Positions 54,139 to 64,000 of a stretch of DNA of 64,000 nt are shown here, in pieces. Positions within the stretch are counted from its first letter, which is position 1. Each line of letters starts with the position of its first letter. The notes beneath the pieces were generated by a model. It made no database searches and was not told where the DNA came from. It saw only the letters and a list, made by a program, of their open reading frames with translations. Position numbers and translations under genes: made by a program. This DNA is from Nigrospora sphaerica (taxonomy: Eukaryota; Ascomycota; Sordariomycetes; Amphisphaeriales; Apiosporaceae), in contig JAGVVL010000025.1 of assembly GCA_018287875.1 (NCBI GenBank), positions 1,178,001 through 1,242,000 on the forward strand. The letters are read 5' to 3'.

Positions 54139-55319
54139 GCTGCCGACTTTGCCCCCGAGCTTCGCCCGCGGGGGCCTTGCAGCATGCTGGCCCCGGGGGG
54201 ACCTCGAAGCTACGGGCTTGGGCGGCGGGCCCAGCAGTAGCCGCCGTGCGCGGTCGACCAGGCGTGATTCGTCTCGGCGGCGTCGCTGGCGCTCAAGGAG
54301 GAAGCGGTAGACGCGGCTCTGGAAGCGGTGTTTGAAGGCCGGGAGAGTGTCGAGGTGGAAGCCAAGAAGCTTTTCGCGATACCGGGCGCGGACGGCGGGA
54401 GGGAACAGGTAGCGCAGGAGGGAAACTTTATGGCGTGGATGGGGGTGCGGAGGCAAGAAGCGTCGGGGAGGAGGCGGCGCCACTTTGAACGCTGGGGGGG
54501 GGGAGGGGCAATTTGCCCTTGAATGGATCGTCCCGAGACCGGGTCGGGCGTGACGCGGCCAGCTGCTGTATGTTCGCAGACGAACGGGAAGCTCAGGCGG
54601 TCCTTCCCATGTGTCCAGAAAGTTGCGGCAGCTTGTCGGTCGCCAGAAAGGCGGTCTTGTCGCCTGGGTTGGGGTGAGGTGGGCTTTGCTCGGAGCGTCG
54701 CTTCGGGGCGGACGGTGGTGCGTCAGCGTCCAGTGCCGGTTTCCGGGTATCGAGCTTCGCGCACGCGATCAGCTAGGAAGGGAAGCCTGGAGGCCGGTGC
54801 AATTTGCACTCGCGGTACGGTCCAGAAGACGGATACGACTTCTTCGTGGTGCCAAGGTCAAAAGAAAGCTGCTTGGTGGGGGAAATGCGCCCGGTTGAGC
54901 GATGGAGTGAGTACCTGGCTGATGCAGGGAAAGGAGCGGGTGCATGTGAGAGAGGAAAAGCCCATTCTTGCAGCGCGGGCCAATGGGATGAACGATTCCT
55001 GGAATCCAACCATCAATCGCCCTCCCCACTCGGTGGGTTCGGCTGTTGCTCTTGAACAGGAATGAATACAAAAAGCCACAGCAGCATGGTGACATCAGAG
55101 CCGACTATGTTCTCCCGTGTCTTTTTTACATCTCGGCGGGACTCGGTTGCTCAGGTCGGTGCCGCCAGCCCGCCTTTTGCTCTCACGATACTCTACTTCC
55201 CAGGCTACTCGCCTACGGCGGGCCCTGGTGCAGGTCAATGGTGGATCGATGGCATCCCGCCATGGTATATCGAGGTGTCCATGTCTACTTCTTGAGTCGT
55301 TGGTGAGCTGCCACGCCCA
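54139..55319. other. APP1 upstream region and DRS1 3' flank
   Basis: The first ~350 bp (to 54483 and beyond) stay open in the APP1 frame and could be 5' coding sequence (FPPAVRARYREKLLGFHLDT) of a longer protein with an upstream exon. The remainder holds no supported gene. Confidence 0.4.
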
Positions 55320-57724
55320 CTACCGCCTCTTCCCGCCGCCCGCTCGCTTCTTCACCCCACCACCTGTGCCCTTCTTCTTGGCCGACTTGTCCTTCTTGAA
55401 GTTGAGAACGGCGCCCTTGCCTGCGCGCTCGGCCGAGCCCTTCTTCCACGCCCGGCCCTCGACGCGCTCCGTGTGGGCATCCAGCTTCTTCTTGTCCTTG
55501 TTGCTGAGCTTGCCGCCCTTCTTCTTCTCCAGCCCGTTCAGCGCGGCGCGGCCCGCCTCCTTCGCCTTCTTCTTGTCCTCCTGCGTTTCGAACCATGTCC
55601 TCTTGGGCCTCGATTTGATCTCGTCGTCGTGGATCACCATGTTCTCTCCCTTCTTGATCTGCATCTCCGCATTGGCCAACTGCTTCTCCTCCTTCTCCTC
55701 CTTCATGATCTCCTCGATCTCATCTTCCATCTCGTCGATCTTGGCTTGCCACTCGTCCGCCGCGCTGGCTTCGATTACGAGACTGCTGATCTTGGCCCCC
55801 TGCGCCTTGCCCGCCTTTACCGCAGCCTTGACGACCTTGCGGTCCGGCTCTGCTGCCAGCGTCACGGCTACACCCGACCGGCCCGCACGCGCTGTACGAC
55901 CAACACGATGTACGTAGATCTCCAGCGACTGCGGAGCCTCGTAGTTGATGACGGAGTCGATGCCTTTGATATCGAGACCTCGGGAGGCGACGTCGGTAGC
56001 CAGGAGGAAATTCACCTTGCCGTCTCGGAAGGCCTCCACTCCGGAAATACGTTGGGCTTGGTTCAGGCTTCCGTGCAGTTCCGCGCAGGACATGCCCAAC
56101 AGCCCAAATATTATACGGGCACGGTGCGCCTCCTTCTTCTGCCGGAAGAAGATGATGACCCTCTCCGTGTGCATAGTTTTGCAGATGTGCACCAGGTAGC
56201 CCATGCGCTTGTCCTCGCGTCCGGGCTTTTGGTGGGTTGTTAGCATATGCCCTGCGCCGCGTGCCATGTCTAAAGAGGTACAAGTGAACTTACCCGTAGT
56301 CGCACAAACTTCTGTTCGAGCTTCTGGACCGTCTTGTTTTGCGTGTCGACCATGAGACGGACGGGCCGGTTCATGCCAACACGGATCAGCGAGTCGACCG
56401 AGGAAGTCATAGTGGCCGAGAACAGCATGGTTTGCCGGGACTTGGGCAGCGTAGTCAGGATCTCGTTCAGCTCGTCGGCAAAACCGTCGTCGAGCATTCT
56501 GTCGGCCTCGTCCAGCACCAGAATTTCGACAGTGTCGACGTTAAAGCTGGCCGAGTTGCGCATGTGGTCGATGAACCGGCCAGGGGTTGCGATCACCACG
56601 TCGGGCCGGAGCCGCAATTCGGCCTCTTGAACCTTCAAGCTCAGACCACCAACGGCGAGACAAAACTTGATATCGGTGTAGGCGGCGAGCTTTGTGGCGA
56701 CAGCATGACACTGAATAGCCAGCTCACGGGTAGGGAGCATAATGACAACCCTCGTGGTGGCAACCTTCTTGGGGCGGTACAGCAGTCGTTCCAGAATGGG
56801 CACCATGAAAGCACCGGTTTTTCCGGAACCGGTGACGGCGCCTCCCACGACGTCCTTGCCTTCGAGGGCAATGGGTATTGATTTGGCCTGGATGGGCGTA
56901 GGCTTAGTGAAGCCGACGGAAGCGAGACCACGCTGGATGGGTCGGGACAAGGACATGCCCTGGAAGGTCGACTTGACGGCTTGTTTCTTGCTCTTTTCCT
57001 CGGGCGCAAAGAAGGCCTCCCGCTTGGCGGCCTCTTCAGCGTCCTCCTCAGCATCAGATTCGTCCGAATCGCTGTCGTCCGGGTGCTCGTTCGTTGTCGC
57101 GACCGAGTCGTCGTCCGAGGCGTCTTGCTCGTCCCGCTCTGCGCCTTCCTCCCCGTCCTCGTCCTCGTCGATATCGACGTCCATGTCATCAGCCACGCCG
57201 CCCTCCGAGTTCTCGGCGTCCGAGTCGGCGCCCATGCCGAAGCCGTCCTCGGCCAGAACCTCGTCGTCGTGGTCGTCCAAGTCGATGTCGCCATCCGCGT
57301 CCTCGGCCCCGTCGGTCTCGGCGGGAGCCGCCTCTGAAGCTGCGGATTTCTTGCCTTCTTTCTTCTCCCGCCTCCGGCGAATAATGTCGTCGATATCGAC
57401 TTGTCGCCTCTCCTTCATGTTCTTCGTTGCGCCGTCGAAGCCCCAGCCCTCGAACTCGGCGCCCATGATGTCGCCCGAGTTATCCACCATGAACTCGAAG
57501 TCGGAGGCCATGGCGCCATCGTCGTCGTCATTGTTGCCCCAAATGCCGGCCCCCTCGCTGGCGTCGGCATCGGTCTTCTTGGCGCCCTTCTTGCCCTTCT
57601 TGCCCGTCTTCGACTTCTTCTTCGGCGGAGTGGTTATGACCTCCTCCTCGATGGGGATGTCGTCATTGTCAGATATGGTGTGGATGAAGTCATCGTCGAC
57701 CTTGCGTTTCTTGTCGGACACCAT
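55320..57724 (-). CDS. DRS1: DEAD-box RNA helicase Drs1
   Basis: Exons 57724-56294 and 56225-55320 (778 residues). The 68-nt intron has GTAAGT, a GCTAAC branch and AAAG, and joins KFVRLR to [12 protein letters not shown]. The N-terminus is acidic and low-complexity with Lys-rich nuclear signals ([18 protein letters not shown]). All helicase motifs are present: Q (GFTKPTPIQ), I (AVTGSGKT), Ia (PTRELA), Ib (TPGRF), II (VLDEADR), III (SATMT), IV (VIIFFRQK), V ([10 protein letters not shown]) and VI ([11 protein letters not shown]). The C-terminus is a basic coiled coil ending [10 protein letters not shown]. Motif order, acidic leader and basic tail match Drs1/DDX27, a nucleolar helicase for 27S pre-rRNA processing and 60S assembly. 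It neighbours UTP3, another ribosome-assembly gene on the same strand. Confidence 0.95.
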
Positions 57725-58787
57725 CTTCGTCGGTTTGGCTGGCCGGTGCTGTGCTGGCTGGGTTGGCTGGAAACGAGTGTCGCAAGCGGCTTCAGGAAAT
57801 TTTGGGCTGATGGTCGCCCAGAACTTTTTTTCTTATCGATTGGTGGGGCTCAATTCCTATGTACCTCTTACTGCAGGGGTATCGTACATAAGGAGAGTCT
57901 AGTATAGTAGCACCTCTACTCTCTCAACGGGATAACTCCTTATTACCAAGGTACATCACATGTAGTAAGATACATATGTACTTGTATGTGCTGCATAAAA
58001 GGCACAGTTGCTGCGTCGCCATTGCGGTTCCGCTTTTGCGACAGTATACCATTCGGGCTATCCCCTTGTCAGGTCTGAAGGGACCCCTAGCTGGACTATG
58101 TCCCACCCTCTTTTAGGATGGGGTTAAGATGTGTCTGGCAGCAAACCGACTGCTTCAAGCAGTCTTATTGCGCTTACGTACCTACTTACCTCGAGGGGGG
58201 GTGGGGGTTATGACCTTTCTTCACTTGGCCGTGGCAGTGGGATTTCCAGCTGTGATCCAATTCTGTTAGTACTTTTCTGAGGCTCGTACTCGGTGTTTCA
58301 TCCCTGCGTTCTGCCGGTGTAGGAGTATAAAGTAAGCGACGGATATGCCTCCGCCCGTCGCAAGCCATTGAAGGATACATGTGATTAATACACAGGCTTT
58401 GGCCCGTCCCAGTCGTTGATAGCTGCTTCTGCCTGTCCCTGAGTACGTTTTGGTGATGAGTGACCGCATAAGGCTCATCTGCAAGCTGCGGTATCGGTCT
58501 GGCTTACCAAGTTTCTCGGTGGCACAAGTAGGGGAGATGGATGAGCAGTTTTGACAATGAGTCAAAAAAATGAGGTGAGTTGGCGTATTGGCCCGTCGCA
58601 ACTGCTGTACGGGCGACGTCACGTCAGTTCGTCTGGGGACCACCTCGGGGTCGGCGAGTGGCCACTTGCTCAAACACGACTTCGCATGCATAGCCAAACA
58701 CTGACGACTGGAAACGGACGGTATCCAAACTCTCCGAGAGAATTCGGCTGATATATTGATGAAGTCCGCGGTCCTTGCACGTTTGTT
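57725..58787. other. intergenic between DRS1 and UTP3
   Basis: The DRS1 promoter and UTP3 3' flank, about 1.06 kb. No coding or repeat structure recognised. A G-run lies at 58194-58204. Confidence 0.5.
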
Positions 58788-60726
58788 CTACAGCTTGGTA
58801 CTCTTGACCAAGCCCGCCTTGATACCTGTGGCCTCTCCGCCGTATCCTCCACGGGCTTCGCCGCCGCTGTACACGGCCTTTTGACTCTTCAACTTCTTCT
58901 TGGCAGCCTCGAACTAGATTGCGAACCGTAGTCAGTAAAAGTGTCCACCGGTGGGGATTTTGGAACATGAAAATAGGGGCGGAACGAACCTTCAGCCTCT
59001 TCTTCAGACGAGGATTCCTGACTTCCTTCTTGCGGTGAGGCGCCAGACCCTTGTTCTTCTCGATCTGGTATGAGATGATGCGGCGGCCATCCGGGCCCAC
59101 TTCCTCCTTTTCGACGACGCGATCGGCCTTGCCGGCGTTGGCGAGCGCTTCTTTCCTGGTCTCCTTGTCCGACTTCTTCTGCTTCGACCTCTGAGCGACC
59201 ATGTCGTAATATTCGTCCTCCTCGTTCCGCAGCGCCTTGGCCTCTTTTTTGGTCTCGTCGTCACTCTCTTCGCCCAGGTCTGCGCCGAGCTTGGATCCCC
59301 TCAGACCGCGCTTCTCAGCCTCGGCGTTGAGGCGATTCCGTCGGTCTCTCAAACGCTCCTTGACCGGTACGTCGTCGTCACCACCAGCAAAGCGCGAGTG
59401 ATCGGCGCGGTTGTTGGCCTTCTGGACGATCTGCGAGGTGTAGAATCGCAAGCTCTTCTTGCGCTTGGCCTTCTCTTGAGCTTCCGCCTCGCCCATGGTT
59501 TCTTCTTCGCCAAAGTCGGAGTTGCCATCGGCAGCGGCCTCGGCTCGGGCCGTCTTCTTCTTGGGCTTCTTCGAGATCAGCAAGGCGTCGAGATCGGCGA
59601 GAGATGCCTCCAGTTCCTTGGCTTCGCGTTCGGCCTTCTTGGACTTCCTCTTCTCCGCACTCTTGCCGGTCTTCTTGGAAGGCGCTTCCATAATCTCAAC
59701 GGCATCGTCCACAGACATGGCGTCCTCGTCTGAAGGGTTCTCGTCGGCGACGGCGTTGGACTGGAGGTCCTTAACTCGCTGCCAAGCCTCGCGGGTCTGG
59801 AACAGGTAGGTCATGACCTCGTGTTCTCGCAGTTCCGAAGGGTCCAGAGCCTTAGCGACACCTTCCGCGTCTCTGGCGGGGGATGTGAGCAGAGCAAAGT
59901 ACATGCCCAAGGTGGCCACGTAAGCACCGCAGACACGGTACTTGACGACCGTTAGGGATCTCGGAGGCTGGTTTTCAGCGGCCTGCTGCAACGATACAAG
60001 CTGGGGTTGTAACGCCAGGAGTTCGTCTGCCAAGTATTCGAGTTCGGGATACCGGGACTGCAGGAGACGTAAACGGTCGTGCTCGGACATGTCGGCGGGT
60101 ATCTCCATGTCCTTGAGGACCTCGGTCACCACCTCGCGATCCTCGTTCTCCTCCTTGGCGTCGGGAGCAAGCCATTCCGATTCAATGAAATCGGACTCTG
60201 TCATCTTAGCTCTCTTGCGCTTCAAGAGTCGCATGGCCTCCTTCTCCTCCTCCAGGGCCTGTTCCTCGGCGTCGATCTCGTCGGCGCCGTAGAAATCCTT
60301 CTTGCCACCCCACCAGCCGTCATCGCCCTCTTCCTCCTCGTTGCCTTGCTCGGCGTCGGAGTCTTGCGTCTGTTTTTTCGAGGATTTCTTGGTGGATTTG
60401 GCCGGTCGCTCTTCCTCCTCTTCCTCGTCGTCGTCCGAAGCGTCATCGCCGTAGTTTAGCGCATCATCGGAGTCCTCAAAGTTGTCTTCCTCCTCTTGGC
60501 GCTTCTGTTTCTTCGAAGGGCCATCGAACATTATAGCATCTTGCTCCTGCCAGTACTCTTTGTTTTCCGGTTAGCGATCGCACCACCAAGCTCATAAATG
60601 GAGCGAGGGATTTGTACCATCTTCGGAGTCCACTAGGTCCTCGGGATTGACGCGCGAGTCCTTGGGGTCGAATTCCTTAGGCCCCTTGGGTTGCGTAGGA
60701 CCCGTAGCTTTTCTTTTCCGCGCCAT
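58788..60726 (-). CDS. UTP3: Sas10/Utp3, SSU processome subunit
   Basis: Three exons: 60726-60618, 60557-58990, 58913-58788 (600 residues). Intron 1 (60 nt: GTACAA, GCTAAC branch, AAAG) joins LVDSED to [13 protein letters not shown]. Intron 2 (76 nt: GTTCGT, CTGAC branch, CTAG) joins RLKKRLK to [17 protein letters not shown]. The N-terminus [10 protein letters not shown] with [14 protein letters not shown] is typical of Sas10/Utp3. An acidic region ([10 protein letters not shown]) follows, then the Sas10/Utp3/C1D helical domain ([33 protein letters not shown]). The C-terminal Sas10 domain carries [26 protein letters not shown] and ends [19 protein letters not shown]. It acts in the nucleolus in the U3 snoRNP/SSU processome for 18S rRNA maturation. 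Confidence 0.95.
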
Positions 60727-61364
60727 GTTTACGGATGTGAGGTTGGTTCGTATGGGGCGCGAGATAATGGCAGGCAAGCGGCGGTTCGAGCGGCTTGCAG
60801 TTGTCGTCGATGCCTTGTACCGGACTTGGCGACCAAAAGGCTGTTGAGGCTGCTGTCGGTGATTGTCTCGAGGTGACGCTCCCAATTTTTTTGAAAAATG
60901 GTTATCGATTGGGCGGCTTCCCCACTAAAAACATTGGCCGCGGGGGGCGCTTCTGCCCACCGGCGCCCAGCAATTGATTTGATGGATCTCCGCAAAGCGC
61001 CAGGGGTTCAGCAGCCAGCGCAGGTGATCCCTGTAGGTTGCCCTGGATGTAACTCCTTGAGCTGTTGGCATTTTCATCCGGCACATGGGATGTGCACGTA
61101 TTCAGAAACCTGATGTACCTGGTCGGTCTGTAGGTGTACATGTGTAGATCGAAACACATGAGGCGGTAGTGAACGGCATCTTAACTACCTCATCGTCCCT
61201 TCTAGTAGCCCCTGCGACTGCTACGTTGTCTCTTTCGAGGTAGTCCCGCCAGTCTCCCGAAACCAAGCTGGCCGCCTCTCGCAAATTCTCCTCCTCGTCG
61301 TGGTATATTCCGCCTGTCTCTTCCAGCACCGGCCTGGTACCCTGGGAACCACCTATCCCGCCTC
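60727..61364. other. divergent promoter region of UTP3 and TSC10
   Basis: 638 bp shared between two genes transcribed away from each other. No binding site can be named with confidence. Confidence 0.6.
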
Positions 61365-62528
61365 ATGGAATCGTCCCACCTCGTCTACGCTGGTGTTGCA
61401 TTCGCAGTCGCCCTCCTGTCCGCATTCGCGATGGGTTTCTTCAGTAGCCGCAACCAGATGCCGGTGGACGGCAAGGTGAGTTCGACGGCCACGTCACTGC
61501 GCCCGTGGCACCTTTAAGCTGATCGCGTTTCGCCAGACGGTTCTGGTTACCGGCGCCTCGGAGGGTATGGGCCGCAGTGCTGCAAGGCAACTTGCCGCAA
61601 AGGGCGCCAACGTCCTTCTCGTCTCCCGCAGTGTCGCGAAGCTCGAGGAGGCATTGGCCGAGATCAAGGTACGCACACATGGCACTGCAACCCCCAAGGG
61701 GGCGCACGCACTGACGTGAGGGTGCACCCCAAGGCTGCCGCCAAGAACCCTGACACGCAGCGCTTCCACTACATCTCGGCCGACGTCTCGAAGCCCGACT
61801 ACGCCCGGTCTCTGGTCGCCGAGGCCGTCGCCTGGAACCAGGGCCAGGCCATTGACGTCGTGTGGTGCGTGGCCGGCAAGTCGACGCCCGACTTCTGGGT
61901 CGAGGCGCCGCTGTCGCTGACGCGGGAGCAAATGGACATCAACTTCTGGGGCAGCGCCGAGCTCGCGCACGCCATCCTGCGCGTGTGGTGCGCGCCCGAC
62001 GCGCCCGTCGTGGCCGAGCCGAAGCACCTCGTCTTCACCTCGTCCGTGCTCGCCTTCTTTCCCGTCATCGGGTACGGGCCCTACAACCCGGCCAAGGCGG
62101 CCCTGCGTGCGCTCGCCGACACGCTGGTCCAGGAGCTCGAGATATACCCGCAAAAGGTCAAGGTCCACGTCGTCTACCCCGGCAGCATCCAGAGCCCCGG
62201 CATGGAGCGCGAGAACCAGACGAAGCCCGCCATCACCAAGAAGATCGAGGAGGACGACCCCGTCCAGTCCCCCGACGAGGTGGCCGCCCGTGCCATTCAG
62301 GGGCTCGAAAGGGGCGACTACTTCGTCACCGTCGGCTTGCTGGGCCACGCCTTTCGCTGTAGTGCTCTGGGTGGCTCGCCGAGGAACAACTGGTTTGTGG
62401 ACACCATCATGTGCTGGATCATGCAGATTGTTTGGGTCTTTGTCCTACCCGACATCTTTGGCAAGATTCGGAAGCACGGCAAGGAGAACGGCCACCCTGC
62501 CACCTATAAAACTGGCGCCAACGCATGA
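61365..62528 (+). CDS. TSC10: 3-ketodihydrosphingosine (3-ketosphinganine) reductase
   Basis: Three exons: 61365-61475, 61537-61668, 61734-62528 (345 residues). Introns of 61 and 65 nt begin GTGAGT and GTACGC, have CTGAT/CTGAC branch points and keep phase 0. The N-terminus has a transmembrane helix (LVYAGVAFAVALLSAFAMGF). The Rossmann motif is VTGASEGMG (TGxxxGxG, residues ~42-49). NADPH-preferring VSRS follows strand 2. The active site includes FTSSVL and YGPYNPAKAALRAL (Y-x-x-x-K). Lipid-facing C-terminal helices (IMCWIMQIVWVFVLPDIFG) match the ER-anchored KDSR/Tsc10 group. It reduces 3-ketosphinganine to dihydrosphingosine at the cytosolic face of the ER, the second step of sphingolipid synthesis. 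Confidence 0.93.
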
Positions 62529-62609
62529 TTCAGCTATAATAGGCGTAGGTGTGAATGTGAATGAATTATTCCATTCTTGTGGTCTTCCAAGGTTTGCCTA
62601 CTCCGACTT

Positions 62610-63155
62610 TCAAGACGAGTCTGGGGCCGGCTCTTTACCCACCAAATTCCAAAACCGAAGGCAGCTCAATACAAGAGTTTTTTCATCCTGGGACAAGTGA
62701 AGACACACCAGTCTCTCTACCAGGGATACTCCGTCTGCTTCAGTCAGTTTGCCCTTCTGCAGCCCCGCTAGTATAGATGCCCGTATCGGCTCGATTGCGG
62801 CTATTTCGGCCTCTGTCATCCCTCGGCGCGCCGTTGAGACTTCTTTGAAGACATCTCGTATTTTCTCCACACGGGTTCCCTTTTCCTGAGACGCCCTTCT
62901 TTCTCTAAAGGCCGTCTCTGCTTCATCTATCGATGATTAGTAGCACTTGTGCTATGGGGTAACGGGCGATCGTGAGAACGTACCGGTCGAGGTTGCAGGC
63001 AGGGTAATTAAGGATTCAGTCTTCATCGGCATGGAGTGCGTGTTCGCAAATATACCCAAGTCAACGATGGGCATGCACTTACATGCAGACTGGAACGTTT
63101 CTATTGCCTCACCTGCGATATCCAAGACTTGGTCCAAACTGGTTCGCAGCGCAGT
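62610..63155 (-). CDS. unrecognised gene, exon structure partly resolved
   Basis: Two minus-strand exons are well supported by splicing. The upstream exon (to 62984) ends ITLPATST with donor GTACGT, a perfect CTACTAATC branch point and acceptor ATAG. The downstream exon (62926-62610) begins DEAETAFRERRASQEKGTRV and ends FWNLVGKEPAPDSS. Phases agree. Exon 1 reads TALRTSLDQVLDIAGEAIET and has no ATG. It is preceded by a possible acceptor (TAG at 63156-63158), so a further 5' exon must exist, or the gene is a remnant. The second exon is helical and charged (IRDVFKEVSTARRGMTEAEI, EADGVSLVERLVCLHLSQDE). No family recognised. Confidence 0.5.
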
Positions 63156-63336
63156 CTACATATGACCCATCTCCTCTCTCCGCCTCAGGCCGTCGCAGTC
63201 ACCCCCTGAAAGGATGAGAAGGGGTGAAGCGTAACGCATAATGCCGGCTGCCAAAGGCCTAGGGAAAGGCCCGTGTCCACACTCGTGACGGTGGTTTCGT
63301 TCCAATTTATGAACTACTCTGATTCGACCTGTGGCA

Positions 63337-64000
63337 TCAAGCGGAATTTGGCGGCTGGTTGGTATTGCTGATCCAGACCACCAGGACGCTCCCAAACCTG
63401 TTGCGATATGACTTGTTGTCAGTCACAGCCACGCCACGCTCGCCCTGTCAAGTGGCCGCTTGGATGGGATGAAAAGTCGGGACTCACGCTGCCGTGGCCG
63501 CAAAAACCTCGATTCGCCGGGCCTTGCTGAGCGTGCTCAAGGCGAGGCAGAAGACGATGGTGAAGACGCAGACGAGGCCGAGCTTGAGCCCCATGTCGCG
63601 GATCAGGTACAGGATGACCATGGAGGTGAGGGGCACCACGGCGCCGAACAGCGAGCCGACGACGTGGTTGACGCCGTTGTACTGGCTGCTCGAGTACGTG
63701 TGGACCACGGGCAGCGCGTCGGCGCCGTTTTCCAGGTCGCCGGATAGGGGTTTCTTTCCGGCGGCGTAGAGGGGGAGTCAGCAGGACCCCGCCCGGCACC
63801 GGTCAAGGGGGGAGAAGAAACGAAAGGACGTGAGGAGCCGGCCTGACGCACCTTGACCCGTCGGCAGAAGAAGTGAAGGAGGTGGAAGACGGGCCGGGTC
63901 AGCCACCGCGCCACGGCGTCGTTCTCCTCCTCGCGCGTGTCGAGCAGGACCAGGTCGGCAGCGACGTCGCGCCCGTACGACGCGGGGCCATCGGCACCCG
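63337..64000 (-). CDS. DUF6594-family membrane protein, C-terminal part
   Basis: The gene enters from the right edge. Exons are 64000-63852 (partial), 63753-63488 and 63397-63337. Introns of 98 nt (GTGCGT...AAAG) and 90 nt (GTGAGT, CTGAC branch, ACAG) keep the frame. It reads ARWLTRPVFHLLHFF, then a basic CRRVKKP, a linker, SQYNGVNHVVGSLFGAVVPL, a second helix LGLVCVFTIVFCLALSTLSK and the conserved ARRIEVFAATAAFGSVLVVW end. The three C-terminal helices and the S/TKARRxEhFAATAA motif are typical of the fungal DUF6594 proteins, multi-pass membrane proteins of unknown function, often near HET/NLR genes. The stop is at 63337-63339. The 5' part lies outside the window. Confidence 0.88.

Noticed and set aside
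58624..58787. Extension of the UTP3 ORF past 58788 as one 635-codon reading
   Set aside because: The reading through 58914-58989 crosses an intron. Splicing gives the conserved Sas10 C-terminus and a stop at 58788.
61494..62348. 284-codon minus-strand ORF over TSC10
   Set aside because: Antisense to an SDR with all catalytic residues. Shadow.

Overview
The window looks like a chromosomal segment of a filamentous ascomycete, most likely a Sordariomycete. Coding exons are GC-rich with GC-ending codons. Short introns (50-140 nt) carry GTAAGT/GTACGT-like donors and CTAAC/CTGAC-like branch points. The gene families are typical of such fungi: HET domain, NACHT-WD40 NLR, AA11 LPMO, rhodopsin-like membrane protein, BTB, DUF6594. 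All exon structures are my own splicing by eye, checked for frame but not against transcripts.

Left part (1-3.2 kb): the 3' end of an unrecognised coiled-coil protein gene and a GNAT acetyltransferase. From 3594 to 18521 lies a nest of transposons that can be dissected to the base. A Fot1/pogo-like DNA transposon (44-bp inverted repeats, TA target) is split inside its transposase by a Ty3/gypsy chromovirus ('A', 197-bp LTRs, 5-bp duplication GATAC). A is itself interrupted by a second chromovirus ('B', 206-bp LTRs, duplication ACAAC) and by a solo B-family LTR (duplication GGTTC). Both chromoviruses show a 10-nt match between the priming site and the LTR interior, which predicts Tf1/sushi-type self-priming. 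All copies carry stop codons and lost catalytic residues.

18.5-29.4 kb is accessory DNA rich in self/non-self and signalling genes: a HET-domain pseudogene hit twice by solo LTRs of one family (duplications GGAAG and ACCTG), another solo LTR (duplication ATGAG), a NACHT-WD40 NLR that reads as a three-exon gene with a membrane-segment N-terminus, a chimeric pseudogene joining APC6/Cdc16-like TPRs to an alpha/beta-hydrolase, and a BTB-plus-TPR gene.

32.7-48.7 kb holds spaced single genes: a beta-propeller-like protein, a secreted AA11 LPMO, an aldo/keto reductase, a small secreted protein with dibasic sites, a rhodopsin-like seven-helix protein and an SDR oxidoreductase. Long stretches between them hold nothing I can name.

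49.7-51 kb contains a rearranged Ty1/copia remnant with an 82-nt-arm inverted repeat, next to an alanine tRNA gene with a 9-nt intron. 51.6-64 kb is a conserved housekeeping block: APP1 phosphatidate phosphatase, DRS1 and UTP3/SAS10 (both ribosome assembly), TSC10 3-ketosphinganine reductase divergent from UTP3, a partly resolved unknown gene, and a DUF6594 membrane protein running off the right edge.
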